A stretch of DNA of 64,000 nucleotides from Rhodocyclus gracilis (GTDB lineage Bacteria > Pseudomonadota > Gammaproteobacteria > Burkholderiales > Rhodocyclaceae), in contig NZ_WIXJ01000001.1 of the NCBI RefSeq assembly GCF_009617575.1, positions 62,001-126,000 of the forward strand, given 5' to 3'. Shown here piece by piece: positions 15,458 through 25,440 of the stretch (position 1 is the stretch's first letter; every line of letters starts with the position of its first letter). Below the pieces are notes generated by a model, which was given only the letters and a program-made list of their open reading frames with translations, was not told where the DNA came from and did no database searches. The translations under genes were made by a program, and so were the position numbers.

Positions 15458-18427
15458 TCAAGAGCCGGCGATGAAGGCATCGAGGGCTTCCGCCGGGAGC
15501 GGCCGGCTGAAGAGGTAGCCCTGATAGACGCGGCAGCCAAGCTCTTCGAGAAAAACGCACTGCGCTTCCGTCTCGACGCCTTCGGCGATGACCTCCATCG
15601 CCAGCCCCTGCCCCATGGTGATGATGGTGCGGGTAATGGTTTCGTCGTTTTTCCGTCCCGGCAGATTGCGCACGAAGGACTGGTCGATCTTGAGCTGGTC
15701 CAGCGGTAGCCGCGCCAGATACGACAAGGACGAATAACCGGTGCCGAAATCGTCCATCGAGAACTGAACGCCCAGCGCCTTGATCGCGTGCATCTTGGCG
15801 ATGGTGTTCTCCACGTCCTCCAGCACCAGACTCTCCGTGAGTTCGAGCTTGAGCAGCGCGGGATTGGCGCCACTCGTTTCCAGAACCCTCTGCACCTGCG
15901 CGGCAAAATCCAGCTGACGGAATTGCCGCGCGCTGACGTTGACCGCCACCTGCACGCCGCGCGTGCGGGCATTGCCCTGCCAGTGTTTCAGTAGCTCGCA
16001 GGCGGTCTCCAGCACCCACAGACCAATGGGCAGGATGAGGCCGGTTTCTTCGGCCAGAGGTATGAAATCGTTCGGCGACACCATGCCACGCTGCGGGTGC
16101 TGCCAGCGCAACAAGGCCTCGACGCCGATCAGGCGACGCTCGATGTCGACCTGCGGCTGGTAGTGCAGACGGAACTGCCGGCCCTTGAGGGCCTGGCGCA
16201 ACTCGCTTTCCAGCGTTGCCCGACGATCGAGCGCCGCCTGCATCGCCGGGTCGAAAAAGCGCAGCGTGTTACGCCCGGAGTTCTTCGCGTGATAGAGCGC
16301 GAGGTCGGCGTGTTTGAAGAGGTTTTCCGCCGTATCGCGCTCGTGAAACAGGGCGACGCCGATACTGCCGCCGCAGTGGTATTCCTCGTTCTTCAGCAGG
16401 AATGGCGTATCGATGACCTCGCGCAGCTTCTCGCCCAGAACCTTCGCCTGATGCGTCGCCCCGGCGAGTTCTTCGCCGAGGTCTTCGAGCAGCACGACAA
16501 ATTCGTCGCCGCCCTGCCGCGCGACGGTGTCGCTCTCGCGCACCACCCGCCGCAGGCGCTGCGCCACTTCGATCAGCAGGAGGTCGCCGACATCGTGCCC
16601 GCGTGTGTCGTTCAGCGCCTTGAAGTTGTCGAGGTCGATAAAGAAAATGGCGCCGTAATGACCACTGCGTACCGTCGCAGCCACGGCCTGCGCCAGCCGA
16701 TCCTGCAACAGCCGGCGGTTGGGCAGATGCGTCAGCGCATCGTAATAGGCAAGCCGGTGGATCTCCGCCGCCGCCTCGCGGTCCTCGGTGATGTCGGAGA
16801 AATTGCCGACGAAATGCGTGATCGTGCCGTCGGGCGTCACCACGGCAGTCACCGTCAACAGCTCGGCGTAGATCTGACCATTTTTGCGTCTATTCCAGAT
16901 TTCGCCTTGCCAGTAGCCTTTTTCGTGGAGCAGCTGCCACATGCGTTCGTAAAACTGCCGGTCCTGCCGTCCGGAATTGAGCATCGCCGGGGTCTGGCCG
17001 ATGGCTTCCTCCGGCGCGTAGCCGGTCAGGCGACTGAAGGCCGGATTCACCCGCAAAATAATGCCCTGCGGGTCGGTGATGATCATGCCGCTTTGCGAAG
17101 CAAAGGCGACAGAGGCGATCCGCAGCTCGTTCTCCGCGCATTTGCGCCCGGTGACATCGCGCGTGATGCCGATGAAGTGATTGAGCCGCCCCTGCTCGTC
17201 GAGCACCGGCGAAATGCTCAGATCGTTCCAGAAGACAGAACCGTCCTGACGGTAATTGAGGATTTCCCCGGAGAATTCCTCGCCACGGTCGAGCGCCGCA
17301 CGTATTGCGTCGATACTGCGCGGATCGGTCAGCGGCCCTTGCAAAAACCGGCAATTGCGCCCGATGACCTCGTCGCGCGCGTAGCCCGTAATCTCCAGAA
17401 AGGCCTCGTTCGCCGTCAGGATGCGCTGATCGTGACTGGTGATGACAACGCCCTGCGACACCGCTTTCAGCGCGGCGTCGCTCAGACGCAGTTGCTCCTG
17501 ATGCAGCTTGACCGCCGTGATGTCGGTGACCAGCACGAAAAACCCGAGCACTTCGCCCTCGACTTTGTGCGCGATGTACTGCGCCCAGGTGTAGCTGAGT
17601 TCGCCGTTGGCCTTGATCAACGTGCGCTCGAATTGCTGGTCCTTGCCGCGCAAGACAGCGCGGATGTAGGGCTCGTTCTTGGCAAACAGCTCGGCCCCCA
17701 GCAACTCCTGCATGCGGATGCCCTGCATCTGCTCGATCGTACGACCGAACCAGGCGAGATAGCCCTCGTTGGCAAAGGTGCAACGCAGTTCGCGCGTCCA
17801 GTAGCCGAGCATGCCGGGAATGTGATTGGCGATGGCGCGCGCGAAGTTCTCGCTAAGCAGCAAAGCCTGTTCCGCCTGTTTGCGCTGGCTGATATCGGTG
17901 ACCGCCAGACAGACCGCGACCTGCTCACCGTTGTGCACGCCGCGCACACAATCGAGCCGGACGTGAACCGGGGCGCCATCGCGGCGCTGGCGCAGGAGAA
18001 ATTCGTCATTCTGGTGTTCGTCGCGAGACAGCGTGCGGGCCAGAAGATCCTGCCACTGCGGCCGCGCCTCGGGCGCGAGGAGTGAGGAAAAAGCGCGTTG
18101 CAGAACCTCCTCCCGCGCGCAGCCAAGAACGCGCTCGCAGGCGCGGTTGAGTGCGGCAATCCGCCCGTTTTGCGAGATGCTGACGTACCCCACGGGCGCC
18201 TGCTCGTAGAGGTCGCGATAGCGAATCCCCGCAGCGTCCAACTCGGCGCGAAGCTCGCGCAGCATTTCCTTGTGCGCGTCGAGTTCCTGGCGGCACAGCA
18301 GCAGCTCGCGCTGCACATCATCGATCGCGCGACGCGATGCGCTTTCATGCGCCGTGCCGACGCCCCCTGGCCCGGGATCGGCTCGCGGGGGCGAATGAGG
18401 CTGCGTCGCTGGCTCCGGCGGAATCAT
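15458..18427 (-). CDS. multi-PAS sensory GGDEF-EAL protein (c-di-GMP turnover)
   Basis: A 989-residue cytoplasmic protein. It has a short helical N-terminus (about 25-65), then four tandem PAS/PAC modules over about 65-560. The third contains GRNCRFLQGPLTD, the phototropin-type LOV motif GRNCRFLQ with its Cys, and may bind flavin. A GGDEF domain follows at about 560-730 with GGDEF intact and an I-site RESD five residues before it, then an EAL domain at about 740-985 with EALLRW, ELTES, DDFGTGYSS and AEGVETEAQ all intact. Both cyclase and phosphodiesterase activity are possible. An AAGGAGG site six bases before the ATG at 18427 decides the start over an upstream extension. It is encoded downstream of a second such protein. 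Confidence 0.92.
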   Translation of the reverse strand: MIPPEPATQPHSPPRADPGPGGVGTAHESASRRAIDDVQRELLLCRQELDAHKEMLRELRAELDAAGIRYRDLYEQAPVGYVSISQNGRIAALNRACERVLGCAREEVLQRAFSSLLAPEARPQWQDLLARTLSRDEHQNDEFLLRQRRDGAPVHVRLDCVRGVHNGEQVAVCLAVTDISQRKQAEQALLLSENFARAIANHIPGMLGYWTRELRCTFANEGYLAWFGRTIEQMQGIRMQELLGAELFAKNEPYIRAVLRGKDQQFERTLIKANGELSYTWAQYIAHKVEGEVLGFFVLVTDITAVKLHQEQLRLSDAALKAVSQGVVITSHDQRILTANEAFLEITGYARDEVIGRNCRFLQGPLTDPRSIDAIRAALDRGEEFSGEILNYRQDGSVFWNDLSISPVLDEQGRLNHFIGITRDVTGRKCAENELRIASVAFASQSGMIITDPQGIILRVNPAFSRLTGYAPEEAIGQTPAMLNSGRQDRQFYERMWQLLHEKGYWQGEIWNRRKNGQIYAELLTVTAVVTPDGTITHFVGNFSDITEDREAAAEIHRLAYYDALTHLPNRRLLQDRLAQAVAATVRSGHYGAIFFIDLDNFKALNDTRGHDVGDLLLIEVAQRLRRVVRESDTVARQGGDEFVVLLEDLGEELAGATHQAKVLGEKLREVIDTPFLLKNEEYHCGGSIGVALFHERDTAENLFKHADLALYHAKNSGRNTLRFFDPAMQAALDRRATLESELRQALKGRQFRLHYQPQVDIERRLIGVEALLRWQHPQRGMVSPNDFIPLAEETGLILPIGLWVLETACELLKHWQGNARTRGVQVAVNVSARQFRQLDFAAQVQRVLETSGANPALLKLELTESLVLEDVENTIAKMHAIKALGVQFSMDDFGTGYSSLSYLARLPLDQLKIDQSFVRNLPGRKNDETITRTIITMGQGLAMEVIAEGVETEAQCVFLEELGCRVYQGYLFSRPLPAEALDAFIAGS

Positions 18428-18610
18428 CAGCCACCTCCTTGTCCGAGCGCAGCCCCCCCCGCCAGTCCGCAGGCCGGCAGACGCCACACTCGAGGGTAAA
18501 TCACACGACACGTCGGCTAAGGACGCCTCGGGAGTCGACAGCGTGCGGTTCACACAATTCCCGGAGCAATGAACTCCCGGAACGATCTCGCCGGGCGATG
18601 AAGGCCGCAG

Positions 18611-21600
18611 CTAGCCGTGCGCAGGGCGCGGGCTGAATTCGTCCGCCGGCGTGGGCACCCCGAAGAAATAGCCCTGAAAGGCGCCGCAGCCCGCCTCGCG
18701 CAGGAGGCGGCGCTGCACCTCGCTCTCCACCCCTTCGGCGATCACCGGTACGCCGAGCCCGGCGCCGAGCGCGACGAGCATGCGCACAAGCGCCAGCGCG
18801 TCGGCATCGCTGCCCAGGCGGCAGACGAAAGACCGGTCAATCTTCAGTTGTTCGAGGGGCATACGGTGCAGACAGGGCAGCGACGAATAGCCGACGCCGA
18901 AATCGTCGAGCGAAAAGGCGACGCCGAGCCCGCGAATCTCACGCACCCGCGCGAAGACCATTTCGTCGGCTTCGAGCAGGATGTCTTCCGTCAGCTCCAG
19001 ACGCAGTTTCGTCGGATCGGCACCGCTCTCGTGCAGCGTCCGGCGCAGGGTGTCGACAAAATCGGCATGACGGAACTGACGACGGCTCACGTTTACCGCC
19101 AGCGTCAGCGAGCGCATTTCCGGCATCGCCGCCCAGATCGCGAGCTGCCGGCACGTTTCGCGCAGAACCCACTCACCGAGGGGAATGATCAGGCCGGACT
19201 CCTCGGCGAGCGGGATGAAGGCCGCCGGCGCGAGGAGACCGCGCTGCGGATGTTGCCAGCGCACCAGCGCTTCGGCCCCCAGCGACTGCCCGCCGGCGTC
19301 GACCTGCAACTGATAGTGCAAACGCAGTTCGCCGGTGGCGATACCGTGGCCGAGCTCGCTCTCCAGCTGCGTCCGCATTTCCAGCGCCTGCTGCATCTGC
19401 GGATCGAAAAACCGCACCGCATTACGGCTCGCCGCCTTCGCCTGATACATGGCGACGTCGGCGTGTCGCAAGAGATCATCGACGCTGGCGTCGTGGCCGA
19501 GAAAAAGCACCACGCCAATGCTGCAGGTGCAGTAATACCTCTCCGGCAGGTTCGACAACACGAAGGGACGCGCCAGCGTTGCCAGCAGCTTGCCGGCGAT
19601 CTCCTCGGCTTGCGCGGCGGCCTGCCGGGGCTCGTCGGCAAGTCCTTCGAGCATGACGACGAATTCGTCGCCCCCCAGACGGGCGACGGTATCGCCTTCA
19701 CGCACCGTCGCCTCGAGACGACGCGCCACTTCCACCAGCAACTGGTCGCCGACTTCGTGGCCCTGCGTGTCGTTGAGCCGCTTGAAATGGTCAAGGTCGA
19801 GGAACATCAGCGCCCCGCGCCGTCCGCTACGCGCGCTGGCCGCCAGCGCCTGCGCCAGCCGGTCGTGCAGCAAGCGACGGTTGGGCAAGCCGGTCAGCGG
19901 ATCGAAAAAGGCCAGCGCATGAACCTGCGCCTCGGCCTCCTTGCGCTCGCTGATATCGAAAAACGCCGCGACAAAATGGCTCACCTCGCCGGCGGCCGAA
20001 AGAACAGCCGTGATCGTCATCCATTGCGGCACAATCCGGCCATTCTTGTAGCGATCCCAAATCTCGCCCTGCCAGAAGCCCGAGTCGCGCAGCGATTCGT
20101 TCATGGCGCGATAGAACTCGGCGTCGTGCTTGCCCGAGCGCAGCAAGGCCGGCGTCTGACCGATGGCCTCCTCGGCCGCGTAACCGGTCATCCGCGTGAA
20201 GGCGCCATTGACACGCATGATGCGTCGCTCGACGTCGGTGATGATGATGCCTTCCTGGGTGTGAAAGGCTGCGGCTGCCGTCTGCAACTCATCGACGTGC
20301 TTGATGGGGGTGATGTCCTCGTGCGCGATGACGGCGCCCTCGTAATCGTCGAGGCGGCTGACGCGCATCTCCAGCCAGCGCGGTTCGACCAGTGCGCCCG
20401 TCGGCAGGCACAGCACGCCCAGATACTCCAGGCGCTCGCTCAGACAGCGGCCGGCGAGGACGTTGGCAATCGCCGTCAGCGCGGCGCGCTCGCTCGACTC
20501 GTCGCTGGCACAGAGCAGACCGTTCGGGCAAAGCGAAAAATAGTCGCGGCCTACACTGTCAGCAAAATGCTGCGATGCCGTCCCCAACCAGGCCGACTCA
20601 CGCCCGAGACGCTGCCAGGCGTCGTTAACGCGAACGATGACGCCATCGCTATCGAGCACGCAGACACACTCGCTCAGCGAATCGAGGATGCTGCGATTGA
20701 GCTTGTCGCTGCCGCGCAGCGCGCCCTCGGCCGCCTCGACCGAGACGATCAGCGCATTGACGCTCGCCGCCACTTCGCCGATCTCGTCATCCGACCGCTG
20801 CGGCAGGGCGCTCCGCGGTATCTCGGCGCGGCTCATGGCGCGCAGGTGCAGCGCGATGTCGGCCAGCGGCAGCAACTCGCGACGCAAGAGCAGCCAACAC
20901 AGCGCCGCCGCCAGCAGGGTCAAGGCGGCAGCCAGCACAAACAAGGCAACGCGTATTTCGCGAACGGGAGCGAATGCCTCGTCGGTCGGCAAGACGGCAA
21001 CCAGCATCCAGCCCAGAGCCGGCACCCGGCGTGCCGCAACCAGCTCCTCAACGCCGCGCGAATTGACCGAAACACCGGCCACTTCCTCGCCGCGCATGAT
21101 GCGGTCGTGCAACACGTTGCGGCCCGGAGGCGGCACCGGCTGCATGACGCGCGACGGATCGGTTGCCGTGATCACCAGCCCGCGCGCCGGCGCAATCAGC
21201 AAATAGCCGCCCGTGCTGCCGTAATGCTGCCCGCGCAGCGTATCGAGAAAATTCGGGTGCTCCAGATCGTTCTCACCGACAAAGGCACCGTGAACGCCAC
21301 CATCGGCGTCGACAATCGGATACACCACCGAGAGCACCCGCGCCCCGTCACGCCCGTCGGCCAAGGCATCGCTCAGATGCGGCTTGCCATCCTGCAGGGC
21401 TTCGCGTACGTCGGCGCGCTGCCCCAGATTACGGCCGACGCGCTGCAAGTCCTCGGGCAGACTGGCGATGACCTTGCCGTCGCGGTCGACCACGAAGAGC
21501 CCGCGATTGAAATTACCGAGCAGCGCCGGCCGCTCTTCAAGAAAGCGCTGCGCCCGCGGCGCGCTGCGATAGACCGATGTAACAAGGCGCGTCGCACCGG

Positions 21601-21874
21601 CGGCAATGAGTTGCTGCTGCTTGAGCAATTCGCGCTGTACATCGTCCGCGACAAAGCTCGCCGCCGACTGCTGCTGCGCTATCAGCGACTTCTCAATATC
21701 GGTCTTCAGGAAATGGCTGGCGAGGAAAGCCGACGACCACGAGACGGCAGCCAGCATGGCCAGCGCCGTCAGCGTGATGCGCAAACGCAGCGAGGAGCGC
21801 CAACGCCCGGAAACTCCGGCGCGGGCGCGCGGCAGGGCAGCGGCATCGGGCGAGGAGTTCTGAGGGGGGAACAT
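18611..21874 (-). CDS. membrane-bound Cache-HAMP-PAS-GGDEF-EAL sensor
   Basis: A protein of about 1087 residues. A transmembrane helix near 35-55 is followed by a periplasmic double-Cache-like domain (about 55-300; RALEER-type segments, GAFVGENDLEHPNF, GGYLLIAPARGLVITATDPS). A second transmembrane helix lies near 305-330 (FVLAAALTLLAAALCWLLL), then HAMP (about 335-390) and two PAS domains (about 395-640). GGDEF (about 650-820) is intact with I-site REGD before it. EAL (about 830-1080) has EALVRW, ELTED, DDFGVGYSS and AEGVESEVQ. It probably links a small periplasmic ligand to c-di-GMP level. The ATG at 21874 is preferred to a TTG at 21907, although no strong ribosome-binding site precedes it. 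Confidence 0.92.
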   Translation of the reverse strand: MFPPQNSSPDAAALPRARAGVSGRWRSSLRLRITLTALAMLAAVSWSSAFLASHFLKTDIEKSLIAQQQSAASFVADDVQRELLKQQQLIAAGATRLVTSVYRSAPRAQRFLEERPALLGNFNRGLFVVDRDGKVIASLPEDLQRVGRNLGQRADVREALQDGKPHLSDALADGRDGARVLSVVYPIVDADGGVHGAFVGENDLEHPNFLDTLRGQHYGSTGGYLLIAPARGLVITATDPSRVMQPVPPPGRNVLHDRIMRGEEVAGVSVNSRGVEELVAARRVPALGWMLVAVLPTDEAFAPVREIRVALFVLAAALTLLAAALCWLLLRRELLPLADIALHLRAMSRAEIPRSALPQRSDDEIGEVAASVNALIVSVEAAEGALRGSDKLNRSILDSLSECVCVLDSDGVIVRVNDAWQRLGRESAWLGTASQHFADSVGRDYFSLCPNGLLCASDESSERAALTAIANVLAGRCLSERLEYLGVLCLPTGALVEPRWLEMRVSRLDDYEGAVIAHEDITPIKHVDELQTAAAAFHTQEGIIITDVERRIMRVNGAFTRMTGYAAEEAIGQTPALLRSGKHDAEFYRAMNESLRDSGFWQGEIWDRYKNGRIVPQWMTITAVLSAAGEVSHFVAAFFDISERKEAEAQVHALAFFDPLTGLPNRRLLHDRLAQALAASARSGRRGALMFLDLDHFKRLNDTQGHEVGDQLLVEVARRLEATVREGDTVARLGGDEFVVMLEGLADEPRQAAAQAEEIAGKLLATLARPFVLSNLPERYYCTCSIGVVLFLGHDASVDDLLRHADVAMYQAKAASRNAVRFFDPQMQQALEMRTQLESELGHGIATGELRLHYQLQVDAGGQSLGAEALVRWQHPQRGLLAPAAFIPLAEESGLIIPLGEWVLRETCRQLAIWAAMPEMRSLTLAVNVSRRQFRHADFVDTLRRTLHESGADPTKLRLELTEDILLEADEMVFARVREIRGLGVAFSLDDFGVGYSSLPCLHRMPLEQLKIDRSFVCRLGSDADALALVRMLVALGAGLGVPVIAEGVESEVQRRLLREAGCGAFQGYFFGVPTPADEFSPRPAHG

Positions 21875-22016
21875 GGCTGGAAAAGTCGTGCGCGCGCAAT
21901 CACACAATCACATGATCGGCGAATACTAGCGCGCCCGCCGCCCTCATCCAAGAACAAAAGCATAGTGGCGGCGGCACCTCGCAGCGCGCCAAATTCCTCC
22001 GGCCGACGACTCCTGC

Positions 22017-22022
22017 TATAGT
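22017..22022 (+). promoter_or_regulatory. candidate -10 element for prfC
   Basis: TATAGT, with a weak TTCCTC at 21994-21999 spaced by 17 bases. It lies in the 259-base region between divergent prfC and the Cache sensor gene, about 110 bases before the prfC start. No other clear element was seen there. The match is modest. Confidence 0.3.
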
Positions 22023-22133
22023 TCGGCCTCTCTTCGCGCGCCCTGCACGCACGCGGCCATCATCACTGCCCGCCAACCGCCATCTCCGCCCGGCGGCCCT
22101 GTTTTTTGCGCGGCACCACGCCTCCGACCGTCG

Positions 22134-23744
22134 ATGAACTCCCTGCCCTATCCGCCCGAACTGCTGCGCGACATCGCGCGGCGGCGTACGTTTGCCATCA
22201 TTTCCCACCCTGACGCCGGCAAGACGACCTTGACCGAAAAGCTGCTGCTGTTCGGCGGCGCCATCCAGCTCGCCGGCACCGTCAAGGCACGCAAGTCGGC
22301 GCGCCATGCGACGTCCGACTGGATGGAGGTGGAAAAGCAGCGCGGCATCTCGGTCACCAGTTCGGTGATGCAGTTCGAGTACCAGGGCCACGTGGTGAAC
22401 CTGCTCGACACACCGGGCCACGAAGATTTCTCGGAAGACACCTACCGCGTGCTCACCGCCGTTGACGCGGCGGTGATGGTCATCGACGCGGCCAAGGGCG
22501 TCGAGGCGCAGACGATCAAGCTGCTCGAAGTCTGCCGCATGCGCAACACGCCGATCATCACCTTCGTGAACAAGTTCGACCGCGAAGTGCGTGAGCCTTT
22601 CGAGCTGATGGAAGAGATCGAGGAAGTGCTCGGTATCGAGTGCGCGCCGATCACCTGGCCGATCGGCATGGGCAAGACCTTCCGCGGCGTCTACCACCTG
22701 CTCGACGACTCGCTACTGCGCTTTGCGGCGGGCGAAGAGAAGAAGAGCACGGCCGAAAAGCTCGACGGCATCGACAACCCGCTGCTCGACACGCAGTTTC
22801 CGCTCGAAGTCGGCAAGCTGCGTGAAGACGTCGAGCTGCTGCGCGACGCCAGCAGCCCCTTCTCACTCGACGACTTCCGCGCGGGCCGGCAAACGCCTGT
22901 CTTCTTCGGTTCGGGTATCAACAACTTCGGCGTGCAGGAAATACTGCAGGCGCTCATCGACTGGGCGCCGCCACCGCAAGTGCGCGACGGCGGCACGCGG
23001 CAGGTGCAGCCGGGCGAGGCGCCTTTCTCCGGCTTCGTCTTCAAGATCCAGGCGAACATGGATCCGCGTCACCGCGACCGGATCGCCTTCTTCCGCGTCT
23101 GTTCCGGCCGTTACTCGTCGGGGATGAAGGTCAAGCACGTGCGGCTCGACCGCGAAATCAAGCTCGCCAACGCGCTGACCTTCATGGCCAACGAACGCGT
23201 GCTGATGGACGACGCGGTCGCCGGCGACATCATCGGCATCCACAACCACGGCAACCTGCACATCGGCGACACCCTGACCGAAGGCGAAACGCTTGGCTTC
23301 AAGGGCATCCCGTACTTCTCGCCGGAGCTCTTCCGTCTGGCGCGTCTGCGCGACCCCCTGAAGAGCAAGCAGCTGCAAAAAGGCTTGCAGGAGTTGGGCG
23401 AAGAAGGCGCCATTCAGGTCTTCGAAAACCTCGCCACCGGCGCCCTGCTGCTCGGTGCCATCGGCCAGCTCCAGTTCGAAGTCGTCGCACAGCGCTTGCA
23501 GACCGAGTACAAGGTCGACGCGATTTTTGAACCGGCCGACATTCACACCGCCCGCTGGCTGACCTTCCCCGACGACGCCACGCGCCGCAACTTCGAGCGC
23601 GAACAGCAGCACCGCATGGGCCGCGATGTCGACGGCAATCCCGTCTACCTCGCCAGCTCGCGCTACAACCTCGACGTGACGCGCGAGAAGTGGACCAAAG
23701 TCGGCTTCCACGCCTCGCGCGAACACGGGCAGGTCATGGGCTGA
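22134..23744 (+). CDS. prfC: peptide chain release factor 3
   Basis: Ribosome-associated GTPase that recycles class I release factors after peptide release. The 536-residue product has the G1 motif [13 protein letters not shown] near residue 22, the switch region [14 protein letters not shown]3 [14 protein letters not shown] and G4 FVNKFDR, followed by the RF3-specific middle and C-terminal domains. Length agrees with the family (about 530). It is monocistronic, divergent from the sensor gene and convergent with metQ, with a bidirectional terminator after it. Confidence 0.97.
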   Translation: MNSLPYPPELLRDIARRRTFAIISHPDAGKTTLTEKLLLFGGAIQLAGTVKARKSARHATSDWMEVEKQRGISVTSSVMQFEYQGHVVNLLDTPGHEDFSEDTYRVLTAVDAAVMVIDAAKGVEAQTIKLLEVCRMRNTPIITFVNKFDREVREPFELMEEIEEVLGIECAPITWPIGMGKTFRGVYHLLDDSLLRFAAGEEKKSTAEKLDGIDNPLLDTQFPLEVGKLREDVELLRDASSPFSLDDFRAGRQTPVFFGSGINNFGVQEILQALIDWAPPPQVRDGGTRQVQPGEAPFSGFVFKIQANMDPRHRDRIAFFRVCSGRYSSGMKVKHVRLDREIKLANALTFMANERVLMDDAVAGDIIGIHNHGNLHIGDTLTEGETLGFKGIPYFSPELFRLARLRDPLKSKQLQKGLQELGEEGAIQVFENLATGALLLGAIGQLQFEVVAQRLQTEYKVDAIFEPADIHTARWLTFPDDATRRNFEREQQHRMGRDVDGNPVYLASSRYNLDVTREKWTKVGFHASREHGQVMG

Positions 23745-23867
23745 GACTTTATACCGCGCGTCCCCGGGCGCACCTCCGGGCACGCGCATCTGCTAGCGCG
23801 ACGGCAAACTGCCAGACACCACGCAAGAAAGCCTGCTCCCAACGCGGGCGAACCCGTGCGTCAACGC

Positions 23868-23907
23868 AAAAAAGCCGCTGGCCCCTCGAGGCGCCAGCGG
23901 CTTTTTT
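23868..23907. terminator. bidirectional rho-independent terminator between prfC and metQ
   Basis: The arms GCCGCTGGC (23874-23882) and GCCAGCGGC (23893-23901) form a perfect 9-bp stem. It is flanked by six A residues on the left and six T residues on the right, so it can stop transcription from both convergent genes. Confidence 0.92.
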
Positions 23908-23924
23908 CTGGGTGGTCGACGCGC

Positions 23925-24731
23925 TTACCAGCCCGTGATCACCGCCCCCTTGAACTCGGTGTCGACATACTTCTTCACTTCGGGGCTGTGGTAGGCCTTG
24001 AGCAGCAGCGGCAGCCAGGTCGCGTTGCGGTCGGCTTCGCGAATGACGATCACATTCACGTAAGGCGACTTCGCTTCTTCGAGCAGGATGGCGTCCTTCT
24101 GCGGATTCAGGCCGGCCGGCAGAGCGAAGTTGGAGTTGATTGCCGCAGCGTCAACGTCGCTCAAGGCGCGCGGCAGTTGTGCCGCATCGATCTCGCGCAG
24201 GCGCAGCTTCTTCGGGTTGTCGATGACGTCGAGCGGCGACGCCTTGAGACCAGCATCCGGCTTCAGCTTGATCAGGCCCTTCGCAGCCAGCAGGAGCAGC
24301 GCGCGACCGCCATTGGTCGGATCATTCGGAATCGCGATCTGGGCCCCCGCGGGCAGGTCGGCGAGCGACTTGAACTTCTTTGAATAAACCCCCATCGGGA
24401 AGGTCACGGAGTTACCGACGCTGACCAGCTTGTAGCCACGATCACGCACCTGATTATCGAGGTAAGGCTGGTGCTGGAAGATGTTGGCGTCGAGATCGCC
24501 TGCCGCAAGGGCCGCGTTCGGCTGCACGTAATCGGAGAATTCGACGATGCGGATCTTCAGCCCTTGTTTTTCCGCAACTTTCTTGGCCTGCTCGAGAATT
24601 TGCGCGTGCGGGCCGGCGGTGACGCCGATCTTCAGCTCTTTCTCGGCAGCGGAGGTAGTGAAGCTGGCGGCAGCGACCAAGGCCAGCAGCAGTTGCGGCG
24701 CGCGACGCGCCAGCGAGGGAAAGAAAGCCAT
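23925..24731 (-). CDS. metQ: methionine-binding protein of the MetNIQ transporter
   Basis: Periplasmic solute-binding protein of the NlpA/MetQ family, about 268 residues. An N-terminal signal (RRAPQLLLALVAAASFTTSAAE) is followed by the family core: LKIGVTAGPHAQILEQ, VEFSDYVQPNAALAAGDLDANIFQH, IAIPNDPTNGGRAL and the C-terminal VNVIVIREAD. Unlike most MetQ proteins it has no lipobox cysteine. It is thus predicted to be a free periplasmic protein cleaved by signal peptidase I. It is the third gene of metN-metI-metQ, with 55 bases after metI, and is followed by the bidirectional terminator. Methionine is the family ligand, though D-methionine or related compounds are possible. Confidence 0.92.
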   Translation of the reverse strand: MAFFPSLARRAPQLLLALVAAASFTTSAAEKELKIGVTAGPHAQILEQAKKVAEKQGLKIRIVEFSDYVQPNAALAAGDLDANIFQHQPYLDNQVRDRGYKLVSVGNSVTFPMGVYSKKFKSLADLPAGAQIAIPNDPTNGGRALLLLAAKGLIKLKPDAGLKASPLDVIDNPKKLRLREIDAAQLPRALSDVDAAAINSNFALPAGLNPQKDAILLEEAKSPYVNVIVIREADRNATWLPLLLKAYHSPEVKKYVDTEFKGAVITGW

Positions 24732-24786
24732 GCTTATCCTTTCAGGGGGGAAAATGGTTTCAGCGACAAAGGTTCAGCGATATGTC

Positions 24787-25440
24787 TTAACGATGATCCA
24801 CGCGACTGGCGACCACATCGCCGAAGGTTTGCACCAGTTGCACGACGACGATCAGGATCAGCACGACCATCGCCATGACTTCGGGCATGAAGCGCTGATA
24901 GCCGTAGCGGATGCCGAGATCGCCCAAGCCGCCGCCACCAACCGCGCCGGCCATGGCCGAGAAACCGATCAGATTCACCAGCATGATCGTCAGGCCGTTG
25001 ATGATCCCGGGCAGCGCTTCAGGAACGAGCACTTTGCGTACGACTTGCAGCGGCGTCGCGCCCATCGCCTGCGCCGCTTCGACGAGACCGGCATCGACCT
25101 CACGCAGCGCCCCTTCGATGAGCCGGCCGACGAAGGGAATCGCCGCGATGGCCAGAGGCACCACCGCCGCCGCCGTACCGATGGACGTGCCGGTGATCAG
25201 ACGCGTCAGCGGAATGATGGCGACCATCAGGATGATGAAAGGTGTCGAGCGCACCGCATTGACCACGAGGCCCAGCGTGCGGTTGAGCAGCGGGCGTTCG
25301 AGGACGTTGCCGGGCGCCGTGATCGAGAGGATCAGACCAAGCGGAATGCCAACCGCCGTCGCGATACCGCCGGCGATGCCGACCATGATCAGCGTCTCGA
25401 CGAAGGAATCCCAGAAGAGCGAAAGCAATTCACTGGACAT
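24787..25440 (-). CDS. metI: methionine ABC transporter permease
   Basis: Inner-membrane permease of 217 residues with about five helices. It has the ABC-permease EAA loop visible as [26 protein letters not shown]. Length is identical to the usual MetI. The ATG at 25440 lies inside the last codons of metN (11-base overlap) and is preceded by GGAGGTGG, so translation is coupled. It forms the MetN2-MetI2 complex with the neighbouring genes. Confidence 0.95.
   Translation of the reverse strand: MSSELLSLFWDSFVETLIMVGIAGGIATAVGIPLGLILSITAPGNVLERPLLNRTLGLVVNAVRSTPFIILMVAIIPLTRLITGTSIGTAAAVVPLAIAAIPFVGRLIEGALREVDAGLVEAAQAMGATPLQVVRKVLVPEALPGIINGLTIMLVNLIGFSAMAGAVGGGGLGDLGIRYGYQRFMPEVMAMVVLILIVVVQLVQTFGDVVASRVDHR

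Noticed and set aside
18441-18460. Possible frameshift at a C homopolymer upstream of the multi-PAS gene
   Set aside because: The run lies upstream of the start chosen on a strong ribosome-binding site, so it does not affect the protein.
18617-22021. 1134-codon open frame opposite the Cache-GGDEF-EAL gene
   Set aside because: The sense gene carries intact GGDEF and EAL motifs; the antisense product is low-complexity Arg/Gln/His-rich with no domain.
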